Below are positions 7,313-15,082 of a stretch of DNA of 21,254 bases, in pieces. The notes below the pieces were generated by a model. It saw only the letters and a program-made list of their open reading frames with translations, made no database searches and was not told the origin of the DNA. The stretch's first letter is position 1, and each line of letters opens with the position of its first letter. The position numbers and the translations under genes were made by a program. The DNA comes from a virus. Location of the stretch: IMG/VR virus record IMGVR_UViG_3300027833_000249, positions 1-21,254 of that record; one strand, written 5' to 3'.

Positions 7313-7515
7313 AAGCATCTTTAGCAGAAGCAAAAGAAAAATTAGCAGAGATGGAAAAAGACTTTGCTGATGTTAAATTAAATCCTTATGGGATTACATC
7401 TATTGACTTCCAAGGAAGACAAGAGTTGTTAGAAGATGCAACAAAGATGGAAGGCTGCATCATGGGATTACAGCTGGCGAAAGATACTTATGAGTCAAGT
7501 GTCGCAACAGCTTAA
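7270..7515 (+). CDS. Small coiled-coil protein (81 aa)
   Basis: This is an acidic, helical protein. Residues 5-38 show heptad-like spacing of Ile, Val, Leu and Ala between charged residues (KVEASLAEAKEKLAEMEKDF), and residues 50-78 a second helix with Leu and Met. The product is not recognised. It begins 43 bases before the end of the preceding frame with its own AGGAG, and its end overlaps the first oxygenase start. It could be an assembly or scaffold subunit for the enzymes, but that rests only on its size, helices and position. Confidence 0.65.
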   Translation: MDFIIELDIAITKVEASLAEAKEKLAEMEKDFADVKLNPYGITSIDFQGRQELLEDATKMEGCIMGLQLAKDTYESSVATA

Positions 7516-8098
7516 TGCAATTGATGTATCTCCGTTTCCAAAACTTGTATGGAAATTTAAGTATAATTTTCCATACGAGACATTAACTAGTTTAATATCT
7601 GAACTTACTTCACAAACACCTAATAATTCAGTCTTAGAAACTGGCGCAGCTTTTTCAACTGCGTCAGCATCTCAGGATCCTCCGCATACGTGGCCAGAGC
7701 TACATGACTTTAGACAGTGGATAGGCGACCCACTTGATTTACTTTGGAAACATAATAATTTTGATAAACACCGTGGATCAACTGTAACTAATTCTTGGAT
7801 TAACACTCATAAAAAGGGCGGCGCAACTCTAGAACATAATCATAATTTTTCATTATTTGTAGTTACTGCATATCTTAAACTTCCTAAAGAAGGTGGGTTT
7901 ATTGAATTTAGAGATCCTTTAGAATATCATAAAGCTAATACTCCTATTATACCTGAAGAAGAATTGTGGAAGGCTGTGCCGTGCGAAACTAACGATGTTC
8001 TTATTTTTCCAGCCTGGCTAAAGCATAGGGTACAAGAAAGTAAATCAGACGAAGAAAGAATTGTAATGACTATGAATATTGGACCCGGTAATGGGTAA
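7490..8098 (+). CDS. 2OG-Fe(II) oxygenase-like protein 1 (TIGR02466-like)
   Basis: The start is set at 7490 (MSQVSQQLNAIDVSPFPKLVW), overlapping the small coiled-coil gene by 26 bases; an in-frame ATG at 7436 would add residues unlike this family. The 202-aa product shows the double-stranded beta-helix pattern of putative 2OG-Fe(II) oxygenases. NSWINTHKKGG precedes H116-N-H118, followed by GGFIEFRDP (135-143), DVLIFPAWLKHRV (169-181, distal H179) and R190 as the likely 2-oxoglutarate anchor. An HxH stands where most relatives of the superfamily have HxD. Such proteins couple decarboxylation of 2-oxoglutarate to hydroxylation. The substrate is unknown. It overlaps the next gene by eight bases. 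Confidence 0.8.
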   Translation: MSQVSQQLNAIDVSPFPKLVWKFKYNFPYETLTSLISELTSQTPNNSVLETGAAFSTASASQDPPHTWPELHDFRQWIGDPLDLLWKHNNFDKHRGSTVTNSWINTHKKGGATLEHNHNFSLFVVTAYLKLPKEGGFIEFRDPLEYHKANTPIIPEEELWKAVPCETNDVLIFPAWLKHRVQESKSDEERIVMTMNIGPGNG

Positions 8099-8888
8099 CA
8101 CAATAGATTTTAATTTTTGTACTCCTGATGCTAATTCTTTTGACAAAGAAATGTTAGTTAAAACAATTGAAGAATGGAATGTTGAGTACGTTGCATTAAC
8201 TGAAAAAACAGGATATTGGATTGCTGATAACCCGTTTAACGGAAACTGCTTTGAAACTTATAAGAATCTTATTGCAGCATTTCCAGTAGTAAAGAATAAT
8301 AACGCAGGTACATCTACTGATCCAAATCCCTTTGACACAATTCATTTACCGGAATGGTTGACAAGATGTGTAATTGAACTTATAATAAGATATTACATTA
8401 ACAATGTAGAAAGCTCTATAGTTAATGACACAGTACATGAATGGGGAAACTTATATTGGAAGGATAAAAGTAAACCTATAGAAGCATTTAGAATACCGCA
8501 CATTGATTACCCGAACGGCATTGTTGGCAACTTGTGGCTTAGTGATCATCCTTATGGAAGCAGCGGAACTAACTTATACGAATACACAGGAAACGTACAT
8601 GGGTTGCATTATGACTTTCAAGTTGATGATACACACCCGCTGTATAACAGATATAAAAGCCTATCGTTAACTAATAGACTACCGCAATGGAAAAACTTTA
8701 GCGATGAAGAAGCAGAAGAATTTGGATTTAAAAAACTAGCAATGGTACCAGGAGAATATTCAAAGATTACAATGTATAAGTCAAACACCCCGCATTGTCC
8801 TTATATAGATCCAACCATTGATTTTAGATGGAGTCATACATTTGCTTTTGAACACGACACACTTAGTATGAAGGACGTTTTTAGATGA
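8091..8888 (+). CDS. 2OG-Fe(II) oxygenase-like protein 2 (DUF6445-like)
   Basis: The start at 8091 (MGNTIDFNF) overlaps the previous stop by eight bases (ATGGGTAA). The 265-aa product carries a convincing facial triad: IPHID gives H137 and D139, and NTPHCPYIDPTIDFRW gives H235 plus R246 for 2-oxoglutarate. GNLWLSDHPYGSSGTNLYEY (146-165) is the strand region between them, where DUF6445-type proteins typically read YLN...GGTxFY. An insertion of roughly 60 residues (about 166-225) makes it longer than its DUF6445-like neighbours at 10758 and 11381. The N-terminal 120 residues are not recognised. Hydroxylation of an unknown substrate is inferred. Confidence 0.75.
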   Translation: MGNTIDFNFCTPDANSFDKEMLVKTIEEWNVEYVALTEKTGYWIADNPFNGNCFETYKNLIAAFPVVKNNNAGTSTDPNPFDTIHLPEWLTRCVIELIIRYYINNVESSIVNDTVHEWGNLYWKDKSKPIEAFRIPHIDYPNGIVGNLWLSDHPYGSSGTNLYEYTGNVHGLHYDFQVDDTHPLYNRYKSLSLTNRLPQWKNFSDEEAEEFGFKKLAMVPGEYSKITMYKSNTPHCPYIDPTIDFRWSHTFAFEHDTLSMKDVFR

Positions 8889-9478
8889 ATACAGATTTTT
8901 ACTTTCCGACACCTGTATGGTGGGAAGATACTAATATAGATAACACCCCTATTGTACAGTTATGTAATAAACTACGTGCAGAAGATCCAGATGGTCGACT
9001 AATTAGTAACAATGGCGGATGGCAATCGAAAGACTTTAAATTACAAGAACACGACGAATTTATAGATTTTGTAGATGCTGTTGCAGATATGTCAATGAGT
9101 TGTCTTAATGATTATGGGTATGTTAACGGTGCATATAAATTAGAAATGCTTAACGGTTGGTTTAATGTAAATCAAAAAGGTAACTCTAATCAAATTCATA
9201 CACACGGCGGATCATTTATTTCCGGAACATACTATGTACAAGCTGAACAAGATCAGAGCGAATTAATTTTTTATAAAAACTTTACAGAAGACTTTGTAAT
9301 TTCTTCAGCAGGCCAAATAGACAACTTCACTGCTATTAGCGGAGCAACTTGTCGATATCCTCCAAAGACTGGAAGATTAATTTTGTTTCCGTCATATGTT
9401 CCACACGGAGTAATGCCTAGTACTAGTGATAACGAACGTATTTCGTTAGCGTTTAATATGAGGATGGTTGATGTATAA
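8885..9478 (+). CDS. 2OG-Fe(II) oxygenase-like protein 3 (TIGR02466-like)
   Basis: This 197-aa protein closely follows the TIGR02466 pattern. FPTPVWW sits at the N-terminus, NGWFNVNQKGNSNQIHTHGGSFISGTYYV at 90-118 has H105 and H107, and GRLILFPSYVPHGVMP (163-178) has the distal H174. ERISLAFN (184-191) provides R185. The family is annotated as putative 2OG-Fe(II) oxygenase and is frequent in marine phages and bacteria, without a defined substrate. The gene starts within ATGA at the end of the previous gene, so translation is probably coupled. No disruption is seen. Confidence 0.82.
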   Translation: MNTDFYFPTPVWWEDTNIDNTPIVQLCNKLRAEDPDGRLISNNGGWQSKDFKLQEHDEFIDFVDAVADMSMSCLNDYGYVNGAYKLEMLNGWFNVNQKGNSNQIHTHGGSFISGTYYVQAEQDQSELIFYKNFTEDFVISSAGQIDNFTAISGATCRYPPKTGRLILFPSYVPHGVMPSTSDNERISLAFNMRMVDV

Positions 9479-10190
9479 TAATATTGCAGAAAAAATATTC
9501 ACAAAAGTTGACTTAGAAAACGATGATAAAGCGTGTTTCTTTAAAGACTTTATTGATAACCCTTCGGATCTATTAACATGGAACGATGTTGCAGACTGCA
9601 TGAATAATCCTTCTTTTTATGATTTTGAATTAGTTGATCATGACAATCAAAAAGTAAATATACCTGCACACGCTAAAACGTGGAATTATCATAAACCTAT
9701 TCAGGATAAAAAATTCCTATTTGATAATGTTAATCACGGCCATACTTTAATTATTACAAATTACGGATATCGTAATGATAACACAACTGCACTGTTAGAT
9801 ACATTTGAACAAATGTTTGATGTGCATGCAGCAATACATGTATATGCTGGCCTAAAAAAATCTAAGTCATTTACAATACATGACGATTATCCTGCAAACT
9901 TTATAATACAAGTTGAAGGAGAAACTCGTTGGCGAGTATATGAAAATAGAATATCATATCTTTTTAAAACAGGTAGAATGAACGGCAGGGTAAATACTGA
10001 TACACTACGTACTGCAATTGACGTAACATTAACACCGGGCGATGCACTTTATATTCCGTCAAGGGCATACCATTGTGCAGAGCCTTCAGACAAAAGATTA
10101 TCTATTAGTATTCCGTGTTGGCAACGACTTGCTACAGACCCACCTGGTGCTAGAACTGATAGAACAACTTATAGGATAAAAGATGACTGA
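9471..10190 (+). CDS. JmjC/cupin-type 2OG oxygenase (putative protein hydroxylase)
   Basis: The ATG at 9471 (MYNNIAEKIF) overlaps the previous stop as ATGTATAA; a TTG three bases earlier is a poorer choice. The 239-aa product has a cupin core unlike its neighbours. FTIHDDYPANFIIQVEG (134-150) gives H137 and D139, then ETRWRVYE (151-158) and LTPGDALYIPSRAYHCAEP (187-205) with the distal H201. This layout, HxDxxxxFxxQxEGxxxWxxY then PGDxLYxPxxxxH, is that of Cupin_4/JmjC ribosomal oxygenases such as YcfD and the MINA/NO66 group, which hydroxylate Arg or His of ribosomal proteins. The inference is protein hydroxylation, of host or phage proteins. The C-terminal winged-helix part of cellular members is missing, so it is a minimal version. 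Confidence 0.78.
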   Translation: MYNNIAEKIFTKVDLENDDKACFFKDFIDNPSDLLTWNDVADCMNNPSFYDFELVDHDNQKVNIPAHAKTWNYHKPIQDKKFLFDNVNHGHTLIITNYGYRNDNTTALLDTFEQMFDVHAAIHVYAGLKKSKSFTIHDDYPANFIIQVEGETRWRVYENRISYLFKTGRMNGRVNTDTLRTAIDVTLTPGDALYIPSRAYHCAEPSDKRLSISIPCWQRLATDPPGARTDRTTYRIKDD

Positions 10191-10758
10191 TATTATAGAA
10201 ATACCAAACTTAGTTGATAGAGAATACCAACGTAAAATGTATAATACTGTAACAGGCGTTGACTTTCCGTGGCATTATTTAGAAGATACTACATACGAAT
10301 TAGGAAATAAAAAAAGTATTAGTACTCCGGGATTTTCTCATTTATTATTTGCTAGTGATGGCAATCAAAGCGAATATCTAGATATATTTACACCAATGTA
10401 TTTAAAGGGTATAGAAGCAGCAGGTCTAAAGCTAGTATCAACATTGCGTCTTAGATTAGGATTTCTTTTAAAAACCCGTTATACATTACCAAATATGCCA
10501 TATGTGTATAATACTCCGCATGTTGATTTTGACGTTGATCATTATACTGCATTGTACTATTTAAATACCTGCGATGGCGACACTATCATTTTTAATCAAA
10601 CTGAGGAAAGCGACAAGTATTCCACTAAGCATCGTAGTACTCCAGAGGCAGGCAAATTTACTATATTTGATGGGAACCACTATCATGCAAGTTCGTGTCC
10701 TAAAATGGAACCGTCAAGAATAGTGTTAACTATGAACTTTACTGCGGAGAAAATTTAA
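10183..10758 (+). CDS. 2OG-Fe(II) oxygenase 5
   Basis: The 191-aa protein starts in an eight-base overlap (ATGACTGA). The triad is clear: TPHVDFDVDHYTALYYLN gives H113 and D115, NHYHASS gives H168, and SRIVLTMNF gives R179. The segment DGDTIIF (131-137) lies between them. This is a compact oxygenase type that I associate with T4-like marine phage genomes, related to the prolyl-4-hydroxylase fold. It is a paralogue of the gene at 12085, sharing the N-terminal DIIEI and the PHxD, YYxN, DGDTxIFN and YHASS blocks. Substrate not known. Confidence 0.83.
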   Translation: MTDIIEIPNLVDREYQRKMYNTVTGVDFPWHYLEDTTYELGNKKSISTPGFSHLLFASDGNQSEYLDIFTPMYLKGIEAAGLKLVSTLRLRLGFLLKTRYTLPNMPYVYNTPHVDFDVDHYTALYYLNTCDGDTIIFNQTEESDKYSTKHRSTPEAGKFTIFDGNHYHASSCPKMEPSRIVLTMNFTAEKI

Positions 10759-11381
10759 TGGTACGAGCCGATCGCCCCCACATTCCTACTACTGTAATTG
10801 ATAACTTTTTTGAAACTCCTAGTTTATGGAGAGACTTTGCATTAGCTCAAGAATACTATAAAGGCGAAAGAGGTACCTGGCCCGGTATAAGAACATCAAT
10901 GTTAAGTGAATTAAGTTCTGAACTATATGAAATATTAGAAATTAGATTACTAGAACACTTACCTATGTTTACTGGCCTAAGTAAAGTAGAATCTACTTTT
11001 CAGCTAATAGACGAAACCTGGGGCAAGGGATGGGTACATGACGACAATCCAGAACATGACGTTGCAGGTATTATATATTTAAATAAAGATGCTCCGTTAA
11101 ACACTGGAACTACTATGTACGAAGGTGCAGCTGACATTAACGGAGAGCATTATTCTAAATTGTTTCAAGAAGATGTATTAAGTACAGATCCAGAAGTAAG
11201 AAAAGGGTATGCAAAATATAGAGATGAACAACGTGCATTTTTTAAACCAGCAATAAATGTAGATTGTGTATGGAATAGATGTGTAATGTTTGATCCAAGG
11301 ACTTGGCACAGTGCTGATAACTTCTTTGGTACTACTAAAGACGACACTAGATTAACATTAGTATTTTTTGGGAACACATAA
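10758..11381 (+). CDS. 2OG-Fe(II) oxygenase-like protein 6 (DUF6445-like, tandem pair)
   Basis: The 207-aa product begins at TAATG, sharing one base with the previous stop. Conserved blocks are VIDNFFETPSLWRDFAL (13-29), KGWVHDDNPEHDVAGIIYLN with H94 and D96, GTTMYEG (117-123), and NRCVMFDPRTWHSADNFFG with H184. TRLTLVFF supplies R198. This matches DUF6445-type proteins, which look like 2OG-Fe(II) oxygenases by triad and spacing but have no assigned substrate that I know of. The next gene is a close paralogue and the pair clearly arose by tandem duplication. Confidence 0.8.
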   Translation: MVRADRPHIPTTVIDNFFETPSLWRDFALAQEYYKGERGTWPGIRTSMLSELSSELYEILEIRLLEHLPMFTGLSKVESTFQLIDETWGKGWVHDDNPEHDVAGIIYLNKDAPLNTGTTMYEGAADINGEHYSKLFQEDVLSTDPEVRKGYAKYRDEQRAFFKPAINVDCVWNRCVMFDPRTWHSADNFFGTTKDDTRLTLVFFGNT

Positions 11382-12085
11382 TGACAATTGACATAAACAC
11401 TATCAATAATAATGCACGAAATAGTGCAGAGCTTATTGCTAAGAACGACTTAAAAAATAGAAGAAAAACAAAGTTTTTACCTACTAAGATAATTGATAAC
11501 TTCTTTGAAAGTCCTAGTTTGTGGAGAAACTTAGCATTGTCGCAGCATTACGAAGTTGCTGGAGAAAACCCTAGTACATATCCAGGAAAGCGAAGTCCTT
11601 TTTTAAATCAAATTGACGTTGAGTCGTTTGAACTACTAGCTAGAGGACTACTAAAGCATTTACCTATGTTTCGAGGATTTAATGATTTGTGGGCAAACTT
11701 TCATTTAATTGATAGCAGCTATGGTAGTGGATGGGTACATGACGATGATCCTACGCTATCTGTATCTGGGTTAATATATTTAAATCCTAATCCAGCCACT
11801 AATAGCGGCACAACAATATATAACGATCGACACGATGCTCAGGCTAACAAATATAATGATAAGTTTAAACAAGACATATTGTATGCTACGCCCGAAGACA
11901 GAGCAAATATAAGCAAGTACAGAGAAGAGCATCGATCTTACTTTACGCCTAATACTGTCATTGAAAATGTATATAATAGATGTGTAATATTTGATCCAAA
12001 GGTTTGGCATTCTCCTAATGAGTTTTTTGGCTCAGCAGACGATAGTGCTAGATTAACATTAGTATTTTTTGCAAGGGGCGGATAA
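11381..12085 (+). CDS. 2OG-Fe(II) oxygenase-like protein 7 (DUF6445-like, tandem pair)
   Basis: This 234-aa paralogue of the preceding gene has a 27-residue N-terminal extension rich in Asn, Asp and Lys. Matching blocks are IIDNFFESPSLWRNLAL (37-53), GSGWVHDDDPTLSVSGLIYLN with H120 and D122, GTTIY (143-147), and NRCVIFDPKVWHSPNEFFG with H210. ARLTLVFF gives R224. Between the triad parts is a Tyr-, Lys- and Asp-rich insert (about 148-195) present in both copies, which may form the substrate pocket or lid. It starts within TAATG of the previous gene. Confidence 0.8.
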   Translation: MTIDINTINNNARNSAELIAKNDLKNRRKTKFLPTKIIDNFFESPSLWRNLALSQHYEVAGENPSTYPGKRSPFLNQIDVESFELLARGLLKHLPMFRGFNDLWANFHLIDSSYGSGWVHDDDPTLSVSGLIYLNPNPATNSGTTIYNDRHDAQANKYNDKFKQDILYATPEDRANISKYREEHRSYFTPNTVIENVYNRCVIFDPKVWHSPNEFFGSADDSARLTLVFFARGG

Positions 12086-12687
12086 TGGACGATATTATTG
12101 AAATTAGAAATGTAGTATCGCTAGGATATCAAGACTTTATACATGAGAAAGTTACTAGCTTACAGTTTCCTTGGTATTTTAATACTAACCTAGTTACCCC
12201 CGAAGCAACATTAAAAGATGAAGCAAATATTCAAGGGTTTAATCACTTTCTTTTTGAAGAACAAAAACAGGTGTCGCCAACATTTGATTCTATATACCCG
12301 TTGTATCTAAGTATAGTAGATCAATTAAAGGGTACAGATATTAAATTTAACCTACTTGAAAGGATGCGTTTTAATTTAACTTATGCAAATCCATTGTCAA
12401 CGCTTCCTTGGCATATGCCGCACATTGATAGTATGTATCCGCACTATAATGCAATTTATTATGTAAATGATAGCGACGGAGATACTGTTATTTTTAATGA
12501 AACAAATGAAGATTATAGTGAAGACTTTGATGTAATGAAAGAAAACAAATTTACTGTTAAACAGAGAATAACTCCTGAAAAGGGAAAGGTAGTTGTATTT
12601 CCTGGACATTATTATCATGCAAGTTCATTTGCTAAAAACAGTAATTATAGATGCGTACTAAACATTAATCTAGGAAAAGTTTTTTAA
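12085..12687 (+). CDS. 2OG-Fe(II) oxygenase 8 (paralogue of 10183 gene)
   Basis: The 200-aa product has MPHIDSMYPHYNAIYYVN with H113 and D115, DGDTVIFN (131-138), PGHYYHASSF with H178, and YRCVLNIN with R189. The spacing of the triad is nearly that of the protein at 10183, whose H113 and D115 fall at the same residue numbers, so the two are paralogues now separated by the DUF6445-like pair. The chain is diverged outside the core, as expected for different substrates. It starts in TAATG. Confidence 0.83.
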   Translation: MDDIIEIRNVVSLGYQDFIHEKVTSLQFPWYFNTNLVTPEATLKDEANIQGFNHFLFEEQKQVSPTFDSIYPLYLSIVDQLKGTDIKFNLLERMRFNLTYANPLSTLPWHMPHIDSMYPHYNAIYYVNDSDGDTVIFNETNEDYSEDFDVMKENKFTVKQRITPEKGKVVVFPGHYYHASSFAKNSNYRCVLNINLGKVF

Positions 12688-13211
12688 TGGACTATAAAGT
12701 ATATAAATCACAAACAGTAATTGATCATCAATCGTTAATGATTAATGACTTAAATATAGCACAGGCTTATGTAAAAGAACACTTACCAGTAACTGACTTA
12801 ACTTGGAATTATAGGTATTATAATATATTTGCAGTTACATCACCTTCGCCTACTTTCTTTAATTTGTTTAAAGAAGTGTGTAATATTATTAGAGAACATG
12901 TAGGCGACGATAGACCTTTGTGGATGCAAAGTTGGTTAAATCGTCATTTGCACGACGAAGTATTAGATTGGCACGGACACGACTATCCGTGGCATGGATA
13001 TGTTTGTATAGATCCTAAAGATAGCACAACGCTATTTGAGGGATATGATATTAACAATGAAGTAGGAAATATATACATTGGCCCTGGACATAGGCGACAT
13101 AAAGTAGAATCACTTTCTGCTTTTGAAGGACATCGATTAACTTTAGGATTTGATGTACATGATGAAACAGGAACACCGTATGATCAATTTGGAATGGTAC
13201 CAGTATTATGA
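12687..13211 (+). CDS. 2OG-Fe(II) oxygenase-like protein 9 (HxH type, 174 aa)
   Basis: This short protein has WMQSWLNRHLHDEVLDWHGHDYPWHGYVCIDP at 79-110, with H96-G-H98 followed by D99. GNIYIGPGHRRHKVESL (127-143) holds a distal histidine, H138 (H135 is an alternative), and GHRLTLGFDV supplies R150. The strand order and spacing fit a 2OG-Fe(II) oxygenase. Whether the metal ligands are H96/H98 or involve D99 cannot be read from one sequence. It is joined to both neighbours by overlapping stop and start codons. Substrate unknown. Confidence 0.75.
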   Translation: MDYKVYKSQTVIDHQSLMINDLNIAQAYVKEHLPVTDLTWNYRYYNIFAVTSPSPTFFNLFKEVCNIIREHVGDDRPLWMQSWLNRHLHDEVLDWHGHDYPWHGYVCIDPKDSTTLFEGYDINNEVGNIYIGPGHRRHKVESLSAFEGHRLTLGFDVHDETGTPYDQFGMVPVL

Positions 13212-13936
13212 TTAATGAATTAAACTCAAAAGACTTTGCAATAGTATTGCGTAACGTAGTTAGCAAAGATATATGTAAGTTTGCTAGTGCAGAATTTAGA
13301 ATGGTATCAACCTGTGTAGGTCTTTTGAACGGCAATGACGATTCAAATAAAGAAATTGGACTTACTGAAAGTTTTTCAATATATTCTCCAATATTTACAG
13401 AAACACTATCATTGCTAATACAGCCGCATATTGAAGAAGCTGTTGGTAAGAAACTGTTGCCTACATACTCGTATGGAAGAATATATAGAACCGGTGCGAG
13501 GCTAGATCCGCATTTAGATCGTGCCAGTTCTGAATATACAATATCATTATGTTTAGAAAATGATCCAGTACACGATGATTGGCAATTAGTAGTAAAACAT
13601 AAAGATAAAACTCTTGAATATGTATCTTTAGGGGTAGGAGATGTATTAATTTATCCAGGAAGAGATCTTAACCATTGGCGTGAAGGTGCATTTAAAGGTA
13701 CAGAACAAATACAAGCATTTATACAATATGTCGATGCTGCCGGCCAGAGCAGAGACCTAAAGTGGGATGGTCGTCCAGCAATGGGAATGCCTTGGGATAG
13801 TGCTAATCAATTAGTACATGAGAACTTAGCTACACAAATGGACACTATGAAAAATGCTAACGGTGAAGATGGCCTTGACGATCAACTACCGTCAGTACTA
13901 GACGTAATGGCGGGTATTAATAATGCCAGAACCTAA
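13208..13936 (+). CDS. 2OG-Fe(II) oxygenase 10 (prolyl hydroxylase-like)
   Basis: The 242-aa protein has YSYGRIYRTGARLDPHLDRASSEYTISLCLE (87-117) with H102 and D104, followed by GVGDVLIYPGRDLNHWRE with H156. The segment after the distal histidine reads EQIQAFIQYVD. Where most relatives have an Arg or Lys to hold 2-oxoglutarate, a Gln (about Q167) seems to stand. The C-terminal 65 residues are an added polar tail not needed for the fold. The R-T-G-x-x-L-x-P-H-x-D arrangement resembles prolyl-4-hydroxylase-like phage proteins. It starts in ATGA and overlaps the next gene by 14 bases. Confidence 0.78.
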   Translation: MINELNSKDFAIVLRNVVSKDICKFASAEFRMVSTCVGLLNGNDDSNKEIGLTESFSIYSPIFTETLSLLIQPHIEEAVGKKLLPTYSYGRIYRTGARLDPHLDRASSEYTISLCLENDPVHDDWQLVVKHKDKTLEYVSLGVGDVLIYPGRDLNHWREGAFKGTEQIQAFIQYVDAAGQSRDLKWDGRPAMGMPWDSANQLVHENLATQMDTMKNANGEDGLDDQLPSVLDVMAGINNART

Positions 13937-14534
13937 AACACATTCAATGTTTCCAGTTGAAGTATTAGAGTATCAGCAAACTGGAAAAACATACGATGGC
14001 ATTATTGAGTTACTAAGAAACGAAGCGTTTAAAGAGCATGAAGCATATTCTTCATTAGCTAATATACATAAAATTCCGCATTATAACGAACCATTTGAAT
14101 TTATAAACGAATGTTTAGAAGACGTTAGAACTAGGTATAGTTATGATTGTGAGAAATTTGAAATAACATCTTCTTGGTGTAATATGTCAAAACCAAACAG
14201 TGGAATGAATCATAAATTTCATAGACATTCTATGAGTTATCTTAGCGGAATCTTTTATATGACCGAAGGTGCGCCTGTTGGGTTTGAAGATCCGTTAATG
14301 CAAAGAACTATGAATCAATTAGAAGTTCTTAGAACCGACGGGTATGTCCCGTTTGAATTTATAGCACCAATGCCGGGCAAACTATTATTATTTCCAAGCT
14401 GGTTGTATCATTGGACTAAGCCGCATATTGATGATTTTGAAAGATGGAATATTTCCTTTAATGTATTGCCAACAGGTAAGATTAACTATAATATGGGAAC
14501 AGATTCCACAGCAAATATAGAATTAAAAAACTAA
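13923..14534 (+). CDS. 2OG-Fe(II) oxygenase-like protein 11 (TIGR02466-like)
   Basis: The 203-aa protein has SSWCNMSKPNSGMNHKFHRHSMSYLSGIFYM at 83-113, with H100-R-H102. VGFEDP (119-124), GKLLLFPSWLYHWTKP (152-167) with the distal H163, and ERWNISFN (173-180) with R174 follow. This is the TIGR02466 layout of putative 2OG-Fe(II) oxygenases, again with HxH. The start overlaps the previous frame by 14 bases with a GGCGGG upstream. The C-terminal 25 residues are polar and probably disordered. Confidence 0.82.
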   Translation: MPEPKTHSMFPVEVLEYQQTGKTYDGIIELLRNEAFKEHEAYSSLANIHKIPHYNEPFEFINECLEDVRTRYSYDCEKFEITSSWCNMSKPNSGMNHKFHRHSMSYLSGIFYMTEGAPVGFEDPLMQRTMNQLEVLRTDGYVPFEFIAPMPGKLLLFPSWLYHWTKPHIDDFERWNISFNVLPTGKINYNMGTDSTANIELKN

Positions 14535-15079
14535 TGAAAAAGATAAAATTAGATATGCCTGTTGTAATATCACAATTAAAGGATCATACTAAAATTAAAG
14601 CTGATGTACTTGCACTAATTAATTCCGAAGTAAGTGGAGAACAAATAGTAGAGGGAGATACTTTAGATATTAGTAATTGTGATTATAAAATGTCAGATAA
14701 GGACCGATCTTGGACTGAATTAATACAGCCGTATATACTAGAGAATATGACTCATGTATGCAAAGACCTAGGGTATGATGCATTTAAGATATATAACATT
14801 TGGTTTCAGCAATATAATGAAGGAAGCACACATGGCTGGCACATACATACGCAGTGCCAATGGTCTAATGTTTACTACTTAGATATGCCAGAAGGTTCTC
14901 CACAAACACAATTAATAAACCCGTGGAATCAAACAGAAGTTATTACTATGGATGTTAAGGAAGGAGATGTATTAACATTTCCTAGCTTTGTTATTCACCG
15001 TGCTCCTGTGAACGAAAACACAACAACTAAGACTATTGTTAGCTTTAACAGTGATGTTGAATTAAACTTTGGAAAATAA
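14534..15079 (+). CDS. 2OG-Fe(II) oxygenase-like protein 12 (HxH type)
   Basis: The 181-aa protein shows YNIWFQQYNEGSTHGWHIHTQCQWSNVYYLDMPEG at 87-121, with H103-I-H105. EGDVLTFPSFVIHRAPVN (143-160) contains the distal H155. The expected basic residue for 2-oxoglutarate is probably K166 (TTKTIVSFN) rather than arginine. The pattern is close to TIGR02466-like neighbours but shorter at the N-terminus. It begins in TAATG and is followed after three bases by halogenase 3, the only non-overlapping junction of the run. Confidence 0.78.
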   Translation: MKKIKLDMPVVISQLKDHTKIKADVLALINSEVSGEQIVEGDTLDISNCDYKMSDKDRSWTELIQPYILENMTHVCKDLGYDAFKIYNIWFQQYNEGSTHGWHIHTQCQWSNVYYLDMPEGSPQTQLINPWNQTEVITMDVKEGDVLTFPSFVIHRAPVNENTTTKTIVSFNSDVELNFGK

Positions 15080-15082
15080 TAT

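Noticed and set aside
11165-13335. Minus-strand ORFs opposite the oxygenase genes (11165-11377, 11780-12010, 12397-12618, 13051-13335)
   Set aside because: Each is opposite an oxygenase frame with conserved motifs. They have no plausible starts and AT-rich codon-bias products.
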